Source: Reticulitermes speratus
Taxonomy: Eukaryota > Arthropoda > Insecta > Blattodea > Rhinotermitidae
Length of the DNA: 64,000 nucleotides
Direction: 5' to 3'
Assembly: GCA_021186555.1 (NCBI GenBank)
Contig: JAJKFL010000007.1
Coordinates: 1-64,000, forward strand
In this document: positions 20,780 through 31,620 of the stretch, in pieces
How the letters are laid out: each line of letters opens with the position of its first letter
How positions within the stretch are numbered: position 1 is the stretch's first letter
Notes under the pieces: generated by a model
Database searches by the model: none
Told to the model about the DNA's origin: nothing
Seen by the model: the letters and a program-made list of their open reading frames with translations, nothing else
Made by a program: the position numbers and the translations under genes

Positions 20780-22420
20780 CACTGGAGTGGGACGGGCTTC
20801 TGCGCCGTCGCCGTCTCTACCTGTAATATGGAATTTTTTTGGATCCATTCTGTCACCATTTAATTCTTCCCATGTCTGACTTTGAACAGCTAGCTCACGT
20901 AAAAATCAAGTGGTTCTTTCTTAATATACGAATTCTTTAGAAATTCGTTTAGCTCTAAGCAATTGTCAAGTTGCTGTGACTTGTTGCCGATCTTGGCTGC
21001 ACACTGATACGAGTCACAACAATCTTATACAGTTGGTCGTGGTTCGGATTTGTCACAGCAAGTGCCGTCGTCACAACAATCTTATACAGACGGTCGTGGT
21101 TCGGATTTGTCACAGCAAGTGCCGTCGTCACAACAATCTTATACAGGCGATCGTGGCTCTCATTTGTCACAGCATGTGCCGTAGTCAAAACAATCTTATA
21201 CAGTTGGTCGTGGTTCGGATTTGTCACAGCAAGTGCCGTCGTCACAACAATCTTATACAGACGGTCGTGGCTTTCGTTTGTCACAGCATGTGCCGTAGTC
21301 ACAACAATCTTTTACAGACGGTCGTGGCTCTGCTTTGTCACAGCAAGTGCCGTAGTCACAACAATCTTATACAGACGGTCGTGGCTCTGCTTTGTCACAG
21401 CAAGTGCCGTAGTCACAACAATCTTATACAGACGGTCGTGGCTCTGCTTTGTCACAGCAAGTGCCGTAGTCACAACAATCTTATACAGACGGTCGTGGCT
21501 TTGCTTTGTCACAGCAAGTGCCGTAGTCACAACAATCTTATACAGACTGTCGTGGCTCTGCTTTGTCACAGCAAGTGCCGTAGTCACAACAATCTTATAC
21601 AGACGGTCGTGGCTCTGCTTTGTCACAGCAAATGCCGTAGTCACAACAATCTTATACAGACGGTCGTGGCTCTGCTTTGTCACAGCAAATGCCGTAGTCA
21701 CAACAATCTTATACAGACGGTCGTGGCTCTGCTTTGTCACAGCAAGTGCCGTAGTCACAACAATCTTATACAGACGGTCGTGGCTCTGATTTGTCACAGC
21801 AAGTGCCGTAGTCACAACAGTCTTATACAGACGGTCGTGGCTCTGATTTGTCACAGCAAGTGCCATAGTCACAACAATCTTATACAGACGGTCGTGGCTC
21901 TGCTTTGTCACAGCAAGTGCCGTAGTCACAACAATCTTATACAGACGGTCGTGGCTCTGATTTGTCACAGCAAGTGCCATAGTCACAACAATCTTATACA
22001 GACGGTCGTGGCTCTGCTTTGTCACAGCAAGTGCCATAGTCACTACAATCGTATACAGACGGTCGTGGCTCTGCTTTGTCACAGCAAGTGCCGTAGTCAC
22101 AACAATCTTATAAAATCGGTCGTGGCTCTGCTTTGTCACAGCAAGTGCCGTAGTTACAACAATCTTATACAGACGGTCGTGGCTCTGATTTGTCACAGCA
22201 AGTGCCGTAGTCACAACAATCTTATACAGACGATCGTGGCTCTGATTTGTCACAGCATATGCTGTAGTCACAACAATCTTATACAGACGGTCGTGGCTCT
22301 GATTTGTCACAGCAAGTGCCGTATCTGCGTTCCCAATGCACGCCAGTACGTCACTTATAAATGGTGGCATTAATTGTGAAGCACTTGTTTCCTGGACTTT
22401 GTCCATCGTCTTTAATGTTA
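20780..22420 (-). pseudogene. Gag-like segment, unit 3, longest minisatellite
   Basis: Minus-strand ORFs 22451-21312 (379 aa) and 21302-20955 (115 aa) are one frame interrupted by a single nonsense codon at about 21310 (cttttac in place of cttatac). The plus strand is open for 465 codons over the same stretch. Leader and exit sequences match unit 2. Confidence 0.5.
21012..22322. repeat. 57-bp minisatellite, 23 copies
   Basis: 1311 bp, exactly 23 units with no length change. Three sequence classes are grouped: ttcggatttg types at the left end, gctttg types in the middle, gatttg types at the right. The array has grown by local copying without loss of frame. Confidence 0.97.
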
Positions 22421-22841
22421 CTAAAATGTGATATAAATTATAAAAATACAAATATACAAAAGTCTAAAAATCACACGACGTTTCGGAGGAGGGATCTTCC
22501 TCCGTGTTGAGGTGGCCTGCTCTGTTGGGTCCGATTGAAAAAGCTATTCTTTATCGCTGGCCCAAGTTCCAATAGTTTGACATTTCTCTTACCCCCGTTC
22601 GGCCGTGCCCTCTCCTGCTGCGCGTTAAACGTTTGTGTAATTCGAAAGATCTTAAATTATTTATGCCATCAAGAATGTCCTTTATGAATATCAATACAAA
22701 AGTATATACATATTTATTATTATATTTATTACAAATATGAACACTTCACTTCATATCCATGACTCATACACTTTATATAATCTTGTATCTTTTATTTTCC
22801 AAGGTATAGTAAGTAGGCATCATAAGATACATTTCCCTTAC

Positions 22842-23090
22842 TTACACTTCCATCGCCGAAGACGATGTACGTCACTGGGTTTGGATCTGAAATACAGAAT
22901 AACATATAATTGAAGCCTCTGTGTTTTTATGTGTACGTTAGTAATCAAATTCGTGTGAACGTAGCTGATCAAGGCAGCATATAGTGTCATGAACGTAACA
23001 TTACAGAACATTGTATCTCTTATTTTCTAAGGCAAGTAAGCAGGTGTCATAAGATACATTTCTCTTACCTGCACTGCCATCTTCGTTCAT
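22842..23090 (-). CDS. Micro-exon pair, alternative start (unit 3)
   Basis: 23069-23090 encodes MNEDGSA plus one base, then 22842-22886 encodes DPNPVTYIVFGDGSV. Identical in layout to 12148-12396. The upstream extension of the ATG exon reaches an acceptor at about 23145; in the ATG frame that extension reads RKVLGIEEKVRLVRE before the Met. No terminal exon with an intact acceptor follows. Confidence 0.4.
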
Positions 23091-23206
23091 GGTTTCTCGT
23101 ACCAATCTAACTTTTTCTTCAATGCCCAAAACCTTTCTTGTCTATCTGCAGGAGCACAAAAGTAGACGGACACATCACGCACACTCACCTTTGTATCTGG
23201 TCCGCT

Positions 23207-24518
23207 CTAATACGGCCTCCATCTATATGGATCTCTCCTATAGAGAAATGATCAAGCGGTCAGTTTAAACGTAAAAATGAAAATCTACCTTCAAATTGGC
23301 TGCCATTAAAATTAACATATAAAGTTTAAAAACCAAATATGATGCTCTCAGTACATACAAACTAAAATGGCCCTGAGGCTAATGTTGACCTGTGTTTATT
23401 GCTTGGTCATTTTTATAATTACCTTTGGCGATCCGGACCGGGGGCCGGGCCAGCGTCTTGTGGGTTGAGCACAGCTGTAATTAGAAAGATCTTAAATGAG
23501 ATATGCCATCAAGAATGTCCTTTATGCATATCAATAAGTAGGCATCATAAGATACGTATGAGCCTTCGTCAAAGACGAGATATGCCACACGTCTGCGATC
23601 TTGCTGCTCGACCAGCCGCTGTGGCGGCGGCTGCTCCCGCTGCAAAATTTCTACATTTTGCTGCAAGACATGCAGGACATACATGTTATATAAATATATA
23701 AATGTATAAATATATATAAATATTTATAAATGTAAATGACATACGTTACAAATCGATACAAAACATATACAATTTATTATTATATTTATTACAAATATGA
23801 ACACTTCACTTCATATCCATGACTCATGCACATTACATAATCTTGTATCTTTTATTTACCAAAGTATAGTAAGTAGGCATCATAAGATACATTTCTCTTA
23901 CCGTATGTTCCATCATCAAAAACCACGTACGCCACACGTGTTCCATCTGAAATACAGAATAACATATAATTAAGCCTCAAGTGAAAACGCATGAACAATT
24001 TTTACAGCTTACATAATTGATGAACAGACTTCTACGTTCTATATCTATTCTATATCTATTTCTATACAGAACACTGACTAGGACTTCTGTTCATTGTCGG
24101 CAACATAACGTTAGTATTAATAAAACGAAAATTAAAAAAATGTATACATGACACCACTATATATGCAGTAAAGTACCATTTGCTAATTAGTGGGCAAGCA
24201 CAAGGTTGTCGCAGTGTGCAGCTTTGCTAAATTTGATATTCTGTCCATGCATATGGCTCTCTGAACTGTCACTAACATAACAGATCTGATTTCGGTGCCT
24301 ATTAATTATCTGAACAGTGTGAATAATAGGAAGATTGCATTACCTTGCTGCTCGACCAGGCGCTGTGGCGGCGGCTGCTCCCGCTGTTGCTGCGGCGGCA
24401 GATGGTGCAGACGCTCCATCTGCCGCTGCAAAGTTTCTACATTTTGTTGCAGAACATGCATGTCTTGCCGCAAGACCTGCAAGTCTGGACGAGCCTCCGG
24501 TCCATTTGCTTCTGCCAT
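23207..24518 (-). CDS. Micro-exon small gene, unit 3, intact 100-aa ORF
   Basis: The best supported gene of the window. Minus-strand join of 24344-24518, 23902-23946, 23423-23474 and 23207-23237 totals 303 nt, a clean 100-codon frame plus TAG. Exon 1 starts MAEANGPEARPDLQVLRQDM and is Gln/Leu-rich with coiled-coil heptads (about residues 12-40), then Gln/Pro-rich to LVEQQ. Exon 2 encodes DGTRVAYVVFDDGTY, exon 3 AVLNPQDAGPAPGPDRQ, exon 4 RRDPYRWRPY. Phases are 1, 1, 2. Splice sites: acttcag before the ATG, AAG/gtaatg, tatttcag, G/gtaagag, attacag, AAAG/gtaatt, ctctatag. No signal peptide or membrane span; small, soluble, possibly oligomeric by the coiled coil. Homologous exons in units 0, 1, 2 and 4 preserve phases. 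Function unknown. Confidence 0.65.
23555..23684 (-). pseudogene. Intronless exon 1-exon 2 fusion fragment
   Basis: 23555-23599 is the 45-bp exon (DRRRVAYLVFDEGSY), and it is joined base to base at 23599/23600 to the 3' end of a shortened exon 1 (VLQQNVEILQREQPPPQRLV, 23600-23684). No intron sequence lies between them. The usual donor after exon 2 is also gone. It lies inside what is an intron of the intact unit 3 gene, same strand. It has the structure expected of a cDNA-derived patch. Confidence 0.6.
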
Positions 24519-24721
24519 CTGAAGTTAAAGTTTAGCAGCAACACAAGTCAGCAGACAAAAGACCGCTGACCGGTACAACGTCACTTTGTGTTGCTTAAAT
24601 GACTTGATGCAGCGCCACATCGACGTCGCTTCATGCAGGCTTTCGAAATCGCTATATTCTCGATCCCAGTTTTAATGTTTGCACAATAAACAAAATACTA
24701 TTTCCATTGTCCCTTTTATTA

Positions 24722-24762
24722 TCCTACATGTTTCGGCCCGTACGCTGCCATCATCAGGTAGA
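24722..24762 (-). ncRNA. Hammerhead-like motif, unit 3
   Basis: Same as 14005-14045. Confidence 0.35.
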
Positions 24763-24935
24763 CACTTACAAAACAAAAGAAAAGTATACGTTGAGGTGGA
24801 GGCCTCCGATTTACATTTAAAAAATAAAATTATGAAATTATAAAACTATGAAGACATATAATCACTTATTATTCCCGTAAGGAAAAATATACTTTTATGC
24901 ATGTTCTGGTAGTTAAAGTCGCCGTATATGGGCAT

Positions 24936-24960
24936 TAATATATATATATATGTGTGTGTG
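24936..24960. repeat. (TA)n/(TG)n microsatellite, unit 3
   Basis: TA run continuing into TG repeats, at the position of the pure TA run in units 1 and 2. Confidence 0.85.
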
Positions 24961-25085
24961 TATGTAAGAGATCTGTAAGCGAGCAGTGGATCAGTTGGGC
25001 GGTGTGTATGTAATGTTAACTGCAAATGTGACTAAGAGCAGTAATTATTGCAACAATTGTATGAACAAATTTAACATTATTGGTC

Positions 25086-26111
25086 GCCTCTATAGATCTT
25101 TTACCGTAAAACTTGCGTCAGTCTCTCGAGATGCATGTTTTTATTTTTGGGTTATAATTGAATGCAAGTGTTTATTTATATTCTAAAAGTATAAGTGAGG
25201 TTAACGCCAGCACACAGTAACGTCTAATAGCGGCGCAACTGTGACAGTCGCTGGAGAAGAAAATTATTCAAAGCTCTGCAAGATTTTCTCCAGCTTTACC
25301 CAGTCCCAGTGCTAAGAAACCAGACAACTTCGAAAGATGCTAGTCTCCTTGGATATGACATTCTGTAGATTGGTATGATGTAAACCTTTTCGAAGCAGTT
25401 TGCTGTCTCCTTCTTCAGGTAATCCACTAAGAGTTGGGCTATCGTGTATACGGTGACAGCAAGCTCTCCCAAAATGTTGGTGCCTACACCAACACACACG
25501 GTGCCATTCTCACACGACTGGAATATTTACCAACACCGCTGGAAAAACTCAAATCTTACAGACCGTCTGTATTAACCCTTTTCATTCCGCTAATGAAACG
25601 CATTGTTTTTTAATACAGAACATTCTCTTTCGAATGTATTTGATGTTTAATAAATCGGTAATAGAAATGTGCTCCCCCCCCCCCCCTCCGCAGTTTAAAT
25701 TCTCGCGGCGGTTCGTGGTTATTGCAGGCTTAAGCTTATTAAAATGGTAATAACTGCTGACGTTTCGGAGACACATATTACGTCCTGCTTCAGGGTTGAC
25801 AGAAATTGAGCGACTAGAACAGAATATGGCTGATGATTACGTAATATGACTTCATGTTTAACGACGCTTTCAACAGCTCATTTTGTACACATTTCAATAA
25901 TGGAGTGATTAGTGAATGGTGAATTGAAACCAGTGTGGAAGGAAGCGGTGCTTGGTTAAGGTAGGGAAATATTTTCAAATTTTCCTGAAAGTACTGAGCA
26001 AACTCACAAAAACCTTCAGTAAAGAGAGCCTGTTTCCAGGCCTAACCTGAACAGGGGACTAGCCGAATCCGAAGAAAGAAGTGTCACCTTCTCTGCCGCT
26101 ACAATCAGTGA
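25086..26111. other. No gene recognised; old repeat debris
   Basis: 25296-25500 read on the minus strand (GTNILGELAVTVYTIAQLLV) resembles a dispersed insect repeat that often appears as spurious protein, low confidence. A poly-C run lies at about 25675-25686. 25750-25790 holds a weak relative of the hammerhead-like motif with a changed core base. No upstream exons for the receptor fragment at 26112 were found. Confidence 0.35.
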
Positions 26112-26486
26112 AATGTGATTTGTGAGAACGAAAAAGCAAACCGCACGACGAGAATTTTGCTCGCAGTTTTAATATTGTTCCTAATTACAGAAATTCCTCA
26201 AGGTATATTAGGTTTACTGTCAGGCTGGTTTGGTGAAGAGTTCTTTAGAAATTGTTACCACAATTTTGGTGACGTGATGGATATATTGGCACTTATTAAT
26301 TCGTCAATCATCTTTATTCTGTACTGCGTAAAGAGCAGTAAGTTTAGATCGATTTCAGGGCTCTTTTTCGTTCTCCTATATTGGACAGGCCGTGACCAGC
26401 ACCTCAGCGAAACGGCAATGGTTATAACAACGGTTGAACAACTTGTAATAACACGAATCGTGTCACACGGTTCTAGAAAGGGGTGA
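26112..26486 (+). CDS. GPCR TM6-TM7 exon, myosuppressin/FMRFamide-receptor-like (partial)
   Basis: Reads NRTTRILLAVLILFLITEIP (end of loop 3 and TM6), then GILGLLSGW, a loop with Cys, then DILALINSSIIFILYC (TM7 with the N-S-x-I-x-F-I-L-Y form of NPxxY) and KSSKFR, the start of helix 8. This order and the E-x-P-Q-G-I-L-G motif fit insect myosuppressin or FMRFamide-type neuropeptide receptors at the cell surface. The tail from about residue 80 (SGLFFVLLYWTGRDQ) is unlike the family, and the frame stops at 26486. There is no ATG: the frame opens just after a TGA at 26109-26111, and a good acceptor (gctacaatcag) at 26107/26108 would include that stop. It is either the last exon of a real gene with another acceptor or a decayed copy. 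Confidence 0.55.
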   Translation, partial: NVICENEKANRTTRILLAVLILFLITEIPQGILGLLSGWFGEEFFRNCYHNFGDVMDILALINSSIIFILYCVKSSKFRSISGLFFVLLYWTGRDQHLSETAMVITTVEQLVITRIVSHGSRKG

Positions 26487-26925
26487 AGTGGTGGAAGCGT
26501 GAAACAACGCAGGTGTAACCTGTCTTACGTAATGTGTGGGCCTCGTTACATCAAAACGTGATATGAAAATAAATAATACATAAATATACAGTTCCTTCTG
26601 CGTGTGCGCGAATAGAAAACACAGTGCGTCTCCATTACAAATTCAGTCTGTTGATGTAGTTTAAGAAAGTAACAGTTGTTTATTACAACAATCACATAAA
26701 ACGTATAAATCCACTCTGTGGGTAAATTGTATTGTATCTGATTGCTAAACCAGGTGGTACATATTTTCACCACTCTCTCTTAATGGTCTAGTGAACTGAA
26801 GAGATTGACACATGATATAAGAGCTTACTCACACACAAATGTACAATTCCCGTCAGAGGTCTCATAATACACGTTTGTTAGTACCAGAGATGAAACAGAC
26901 ACGAAATAACAGAAACAAAGTAGAA
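26487..26925. other. No gene seen
   Basis: AT-rich single-copy-looking sequence. The short minus-strand ORF 26546-26773 has no recognisable features. Confidence 0.4.
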
Positions 26926-27085
26926 AGTTATGTACTTGATAGCACAGTAAGCCTACAAAGTATGTACTTGATAGCACAGTAAGCCTAACAAAGTTATGTA
27001 CTTGATAGCACAGTAAGCCTAACAAAGTTATGTACTTGATAGCACAGTAAGCCTAACAAAGTTGTACTTGATAGCACAGTAAATG
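26926..27085. repeat. 34-bp tandem repeat, about 5 copies
   Basis: Units contain gtacttgatagcacagtaag. Copies vary by one or two bases around caaagt(ta)t. Confidence 0.9.
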
Positions 27086-27174
27086 ACAACGTATTAGAAG
27101 AAAAATTCTCAAATTTGTCTCAACTGTTTGACTTTTGTGATTATTGGGCAAGGTCAGTAATATAATATTCGATT

Positions 27175-27258
27175 ATTGTTAAGGACTACAGTGGAATTAG
27201 GGGCTCAGGTGTTGCTGCCACGGGGACATACCGTTGCGTTAAACTAAATCTTATTATA
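27175..27258. repeat. Isolated partial copy of the 109-bp satellite unit
   Basis: Matches the ggactacagtggaattaggg part of the large array at 28590, 1.3 kb away, separated by the ORF-bearing stretch 27260-28580. Confidence 0.85.
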
Positions 27259-27892
27259 TTATGTCTTCTGCTTTTGTCTGTAGTCATTACCGCGTGGTGT
27301 CTCCCCTAGAAACACTCCCCCCCGGAGATCCGAATGGGGGAGTATTTTACCTCCGGAATGTTTTGTCTCCAGAGGAAGCATCTTGCATTGTCTCTGTTTC
27401 TGGAAGAGACTATCCAGCAAAAGCAATAATGTGGTAGTTTTTCCATTTGCTTTCCACATCGAAGTAGAGCAGCCGTTCAGACCGCTCTGGTCACGCCTGT
27501 TGCTACACGATCATGAACCATCTCGAGCATCATTTGCTCTGTGCTTCATGTCGCTACTGATGTCGCTGCTTCCGGCATCAGGGGAGTTTTTATTCGGTTT
27601 CCCATCTCCTAGGCATCTCTCTTCGTCTGGTTCCTACCCTTTTGATCTGTCCGGCTTGGGAGACCCTACTGGTAGCAATGCTACCGCCGGCTTAGCTCTC
27701 AGGGTCACTGGAACTCACAAGCCCCTCTTGCGATCCTGCGTGGCTTTCTCTGACTCGTGCGCAGGTCGCTGTGGTCTATCACCGTTTTTCTTTTCGAAAG
27801 AAGGTCCTGCCGCAGGATATGGGTGGCATCGAGTTCCCTTAACTGGATGCTTCTTTTCTTTTGTGGTCTCCTTTCTTGTTGTATCGTGTTGC
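27259..27892. other. GC-richer stretch, no supported gene
   Basis: A 201-codon plus-strand ORF (27383-27988) has no domain and overlaps the minus-strand coiled-coil ORF. The minus strand here has many stops in every frame. The base composition differs from the AT-rich flanks, suggesting an insertion. Confidence 0.3.
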
Positions 27893-28330
27893 TCAGGCTG
27901 TCAAAAATGTACTCCGCATTATCGAGCCCGTAAGTTTGTTACCATATTCCCAACAGTTTTCCGGACTTCCTTGTCCCGAGCTACATGAATTGAGTCCACA
28001 TTCTGCAACCTTACATTTGAATCCGTGTAAGTATCTTCCCGTCAAAAGTTCTTGGTAGAGCCTGTGGTATTTGTTACGCTCATCAGTCAATTCTTTTACT
28101 TTCAGCTTCCAGCGTTCCCTTTCTTCTCTTAGAGCCCGTATCGCTTCCATGTGTTGTTCTAATTTCCAGTTTTTTACGCGTTGGCTCCTTCTCTTGAATA
28201 TCTTCCATCGTTTTCCTGCATCTGACTCTCCATCACTCCTGCGCTTTCGCCAGATACACGGGAAACAGAACCACTTCAAACCCATTTGTGCCCAGTTTCT
28301 GTTCCCTGCGTGCTTGGCTTTATGCGACAT
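27893..28330 (-). CDS. Candidate basic coiled-coil protein, unrecognised
   Basis: A 145-aa minus-strand ORF starts MSHKAKHAGNRNWAQMG. A basic segment (KRRSQRVKNWKLEQH) is followed by a charged helix with heptad spacing (about residues 55-95, ALREERERWKLKVKELTDER) and a Cys-containing tail (FKCKVAECGLNSCSSG). I know no match. A second, partial copy of its N-terminal coding region lies just upstream at about 28450-28530 on the same strand, so it too has been duplicated. It could be one exon of a longer gene or a fragment of a transposon ORF. Confidence 0.35.
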   Translation of the reverse strand: MSHKAKHAGNRNWAQMGLKWFCFPCIWRKRRSDGESDAGKRWKIFKRRSQRVKNWKLEQHMEAIRALREERERWKLKVKELTDERNKYHRLYQELLTGRYLHGFKCKVAECGLNSCSSGQGSPENCWEYGNKLTGSIMRSTFLTA

Positions 28331-28589
28331 GCGTGCGACTGGCTCTGGTTTTTTTCTTCATCCTCTGACATCGGAGGTCCTCCCCCTCTAAGCTCTCTCC
28401 AGTTTACTCGTTGAACTGGCTCTTGGTTATCGCATTTTTCTTCGCTTTGGCGCCTTCTCTTGAATATCTTCCATCGTTTTCATGCATCTGACTCTCCATC
28501 ACTGCTGCGCTTTCGCCAGATACACGGGAAACAGGAAAACTTTAAACCTCCGCAGCTACCCATGTCCTTACCTTGCGGTGTCAACAACA

Positions 28590-31500
28590 AAAATCTTATT
28601 ATATTATGATAATGGCGGTGGTTCGTACCTTAACAAGGACTACAGTGGAATTAGGGGCTCAGGTGTTGCTGCCACGGGGACATACCGTTGAGTTAAAATA
28701 AATCTTATTATATTATGATAATGGCGGTGGTTCGTACCTTGACAAGGACTACAGTGGAATTAGGGGCTCAGGTGTTGCTGCCACGGGGACATACCGTTGT
28801 GTTAAACCAAATCTTATTATATTATGATAATGGCGGTGGTTCGTATCTTGACAAAGACTACGGTCGTATTAGGGGCTCAGGTGTTGCTGCCACGGGGACA
28901 TACCGTTGTGTTAAACTAAATCTTATTATATTATGATAATGGCGGTGGTTCGTACCTTGACAAAGACTACGGTCGTATTAGGGGCTCAGGTGTTGCTGCC
29001 ACGAGGACATACCGTTGTGTTAAACCAAATCTTATTATATTATGATAATGGCGGTGGTTCGTACCTTGACAAGGACTACAGTGGAATTAGGGGCTCAGGT
29101 GTTGCTGCCACGGGGACATACAGTTGTGTTAAACCAAATCTTATTATATTATGATAATGGCGGTGGTTCGTACCTTGACAAGGACTACAGTGGAATTAGG
29201 GGCTCAGGTGTTGCTGCCACGGGGACATACAGTTGTGTTAAACCAAATCTTATTATATTATGATAATGGCGGTGGTTCGTACCTTGACAAGGACTACAGT
29301 GCAATTAGGGGCTCAGGTGTTGCTGCCACGAGGACATACCGTTGTGTTAAACCAAATCTTATTATATTATGATAATGGCGGTGGTTCGTACCTTGACAAG
29401 GACTACAGTGCAATTAGGGGCTCAGGTGTTGCTGCCACGAGGACATACCGTTGTGTGAAACTAAATCTTATTATATTATGATAATGGCGGTGGTTCGTAC
29501 CTTGACAAGAACTACAGTGCAATTAGGGGCTCAGGTGTTGCTGCCACGAGGACATACCGTTGTGTTAAACCAAATCTTATTATATTATGATAATGGCGGT
29601 GGTTCGTACCTTGACAAGGACTACAGTGCAATTAGGGGCTCAGGTGTTGCTGCCACGAGGACATACCGTTGTGTTAAACCAAATCTTATTATATTATGAT
29701 AATGGCGGTGGTTCGTACCTTGACAAGGACTACAGTGCAATTAGGGGCTCAGGTGTTGCTGCCACGAGGACATACCGTTGTGTTAAACCAAATCTTATTA
29801 TATTATGATAATGGCGGTGGTTCGTACCTTGACAAGGACTACAGTGCAATTAGGGGCTCAGGTGTTGCTGCCACGAGGACATACCGTTGTGTTAAACCAA
29901 ATCTTATTATATTATGATAATGGCGGTGGTTCGTACCTTGACAAGGACTACAGTGCAATTAGGGGCTCAGGTGTTGCTGCCACGGGACATACAGTTGTGC
30001 TAAACCAAATCTTATTATATTATGATAATGGCGGTGGTTCGTACCGTGACAAGGACTACAGTGCAATTAGGGGCTCAGGTGTTGCTGCCACGGGGACATA
30101 CCGTTGTGTTAAACCAAATCTTATTATATTATGATAATGGCGGTGGTTCGTACCTTGACAAGGACTACAGTGCAATTAGGGGCTCAGGTGTTGCTGCCAC
30201 GAGGACATACCGTTGTGTTAAACCAAATCTTATTATATTATGATAATGGCGGTGGTTCGTACCTTGACAAGGACTACAGTGCAAATTAGGGGCTCAGGTG
30301 TTGCTGCCACGAGGACATACCGTTGTGTTAAACTAAATCTTATTATATTATTATATAGGCGGTGGTTCGTACCTTGACAAGAACTACAGTGCAATTAGGG
30401 GCTCAGGTGTTGCTGCCACGAGGACATACCGTTGTGTTAAACCAAATCTTATTATATTATGATAATGGCGGTGGTTCGTACCTTGACAAGGACTACAGTG
30501 CAATTAGGGGCTCAGGTGTTGCTGCCACGAGGACATACCGTTGTGTTAAACTAAATCTTATTATATTATGATAATGGCGGTGGTTCGTACCTTGACAAGA
30601 ACTACAGTGCAATTAGGGGCTCAGGTGTTGCTGCCACGAGGACATACCGTTGTGTTAAACCAAATCTTATTATATTATGATAATGGCGGTTGTTCGTACC
30701 TTGACAAGGACTACAGTGCAATTAGGGGCTCAGGTGTTGCTGCCACGAGGACATACCGTTGTGTTAAACTAAATCTTATTATATTATGATAATGGCGGTG
30801 GTTCGTACCTTGACAAGGACTACAGTGGAATTAGGGGCTCAGGTGTTGCTGCCACGGGGACATACCGTTGTGTTAAACTAAATCTTATTATGTTATGACA
30901 ATGGCGATGGTTCGTACCTTGACAAGGACTACAGTGAAATTAGGGGCTCAGGTGTTGCTGCCCCGGGAACATACCGTTGAGTTAAACTAAATCTTATTAT
31001 GATAATGGCGGTGGTTCGTACCTTGACAAGAACTACAGTCGAATTAGGGGCTCAGGTGTTGCTGCCCCGGGAACATACCGTTGAGTTAAACTAAAATCTT
31101 ATTATGATAATGGCGGTGGTTCGTACCTTGACAAGAACTACAGTCGAATTAGGGACTCAGGTGTTGCTGGCACGGGGACATACCGTTGAGTTAAACTAAA
31201 TCTTATATATTATGATAATGGCGGTGGTTCGTACCTTGACAAGAACTACAGTCGAATTAGGGGCTCAGGTGTTGCTGGCACGGGGACATACCGTTGTGTT
31301 AAACTAAATCTTATTATATTAAGATAATGGCGGTTGTTCGTACCTTGACAAGAACTACAGTGAATTAGGGGCTCAGGTGTTGCTGCCCGAGGACATACCG
31401 TTGATGTTAAACTAAATCTTATTATATTATGATAATGGCGGTGGTTCGTACCTTGACAAGAACTACAGTGGAATTAGGGGCTCAGGTGTTGCTGCCACGA

Positions 31501-31620
31501 GGACATACCGTTGTGTTAAACTAAATCTATTATATTATGATAATGGCGGTGGTTCGTACCTTGACTACTGTTCAAGTTGGATAAGGTGCTCAGGTGATGC
31601 TGCAACATCCTACTGTTGTG
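28590..31620. repeat. 109-bp satellite array, about 27 copies
   Basis: Unit contains ttatgataatggcggtggtt, gtaccttgacaaggactaca and gggctcaggtgttgctgcca. Copies between 29260 and 30780 are nearly identical. Both ends are more diverged and show 1-6 bp indels, the usual pattern of homogenisation from the middle. Overlapping 73-codon ORFs starting at atgataatggcg arise only because two units minus stops fit that length. On the minus strand the unit contains a splice-donor-like tcaag/gtacga, discussed under 31984-32050. Confidence 0.95.

Larger units (their letters stand above)
20515..25085. repeat. Tandem duplication unit 3, truncated
   Basis: Third head-to-tail copy. Identity with units 1 and 2 ends at about 25085, inside the sequence following the TA run, where unrelated DNA begins. 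The CCHC and dsRBD-like parts are missing. Confidence 0.85.

Noticed and set aside
20955..22451. 465-codon plus-strand and 379-codon minus-strand ORFs as proteins
   Set aside because: Both come from a 57-bp unit divisible by three without stops in those frames; simultaneous openness of both strands is expected and is not coding evidence.
27383..27988. 201-codon plus-strand ORF
   Set aside because: No domain, low-complexity hydrophobic runs, overlaps a more plausible minus-strand ORF, sits in GC-rich sequence where long chance ORFs are common.
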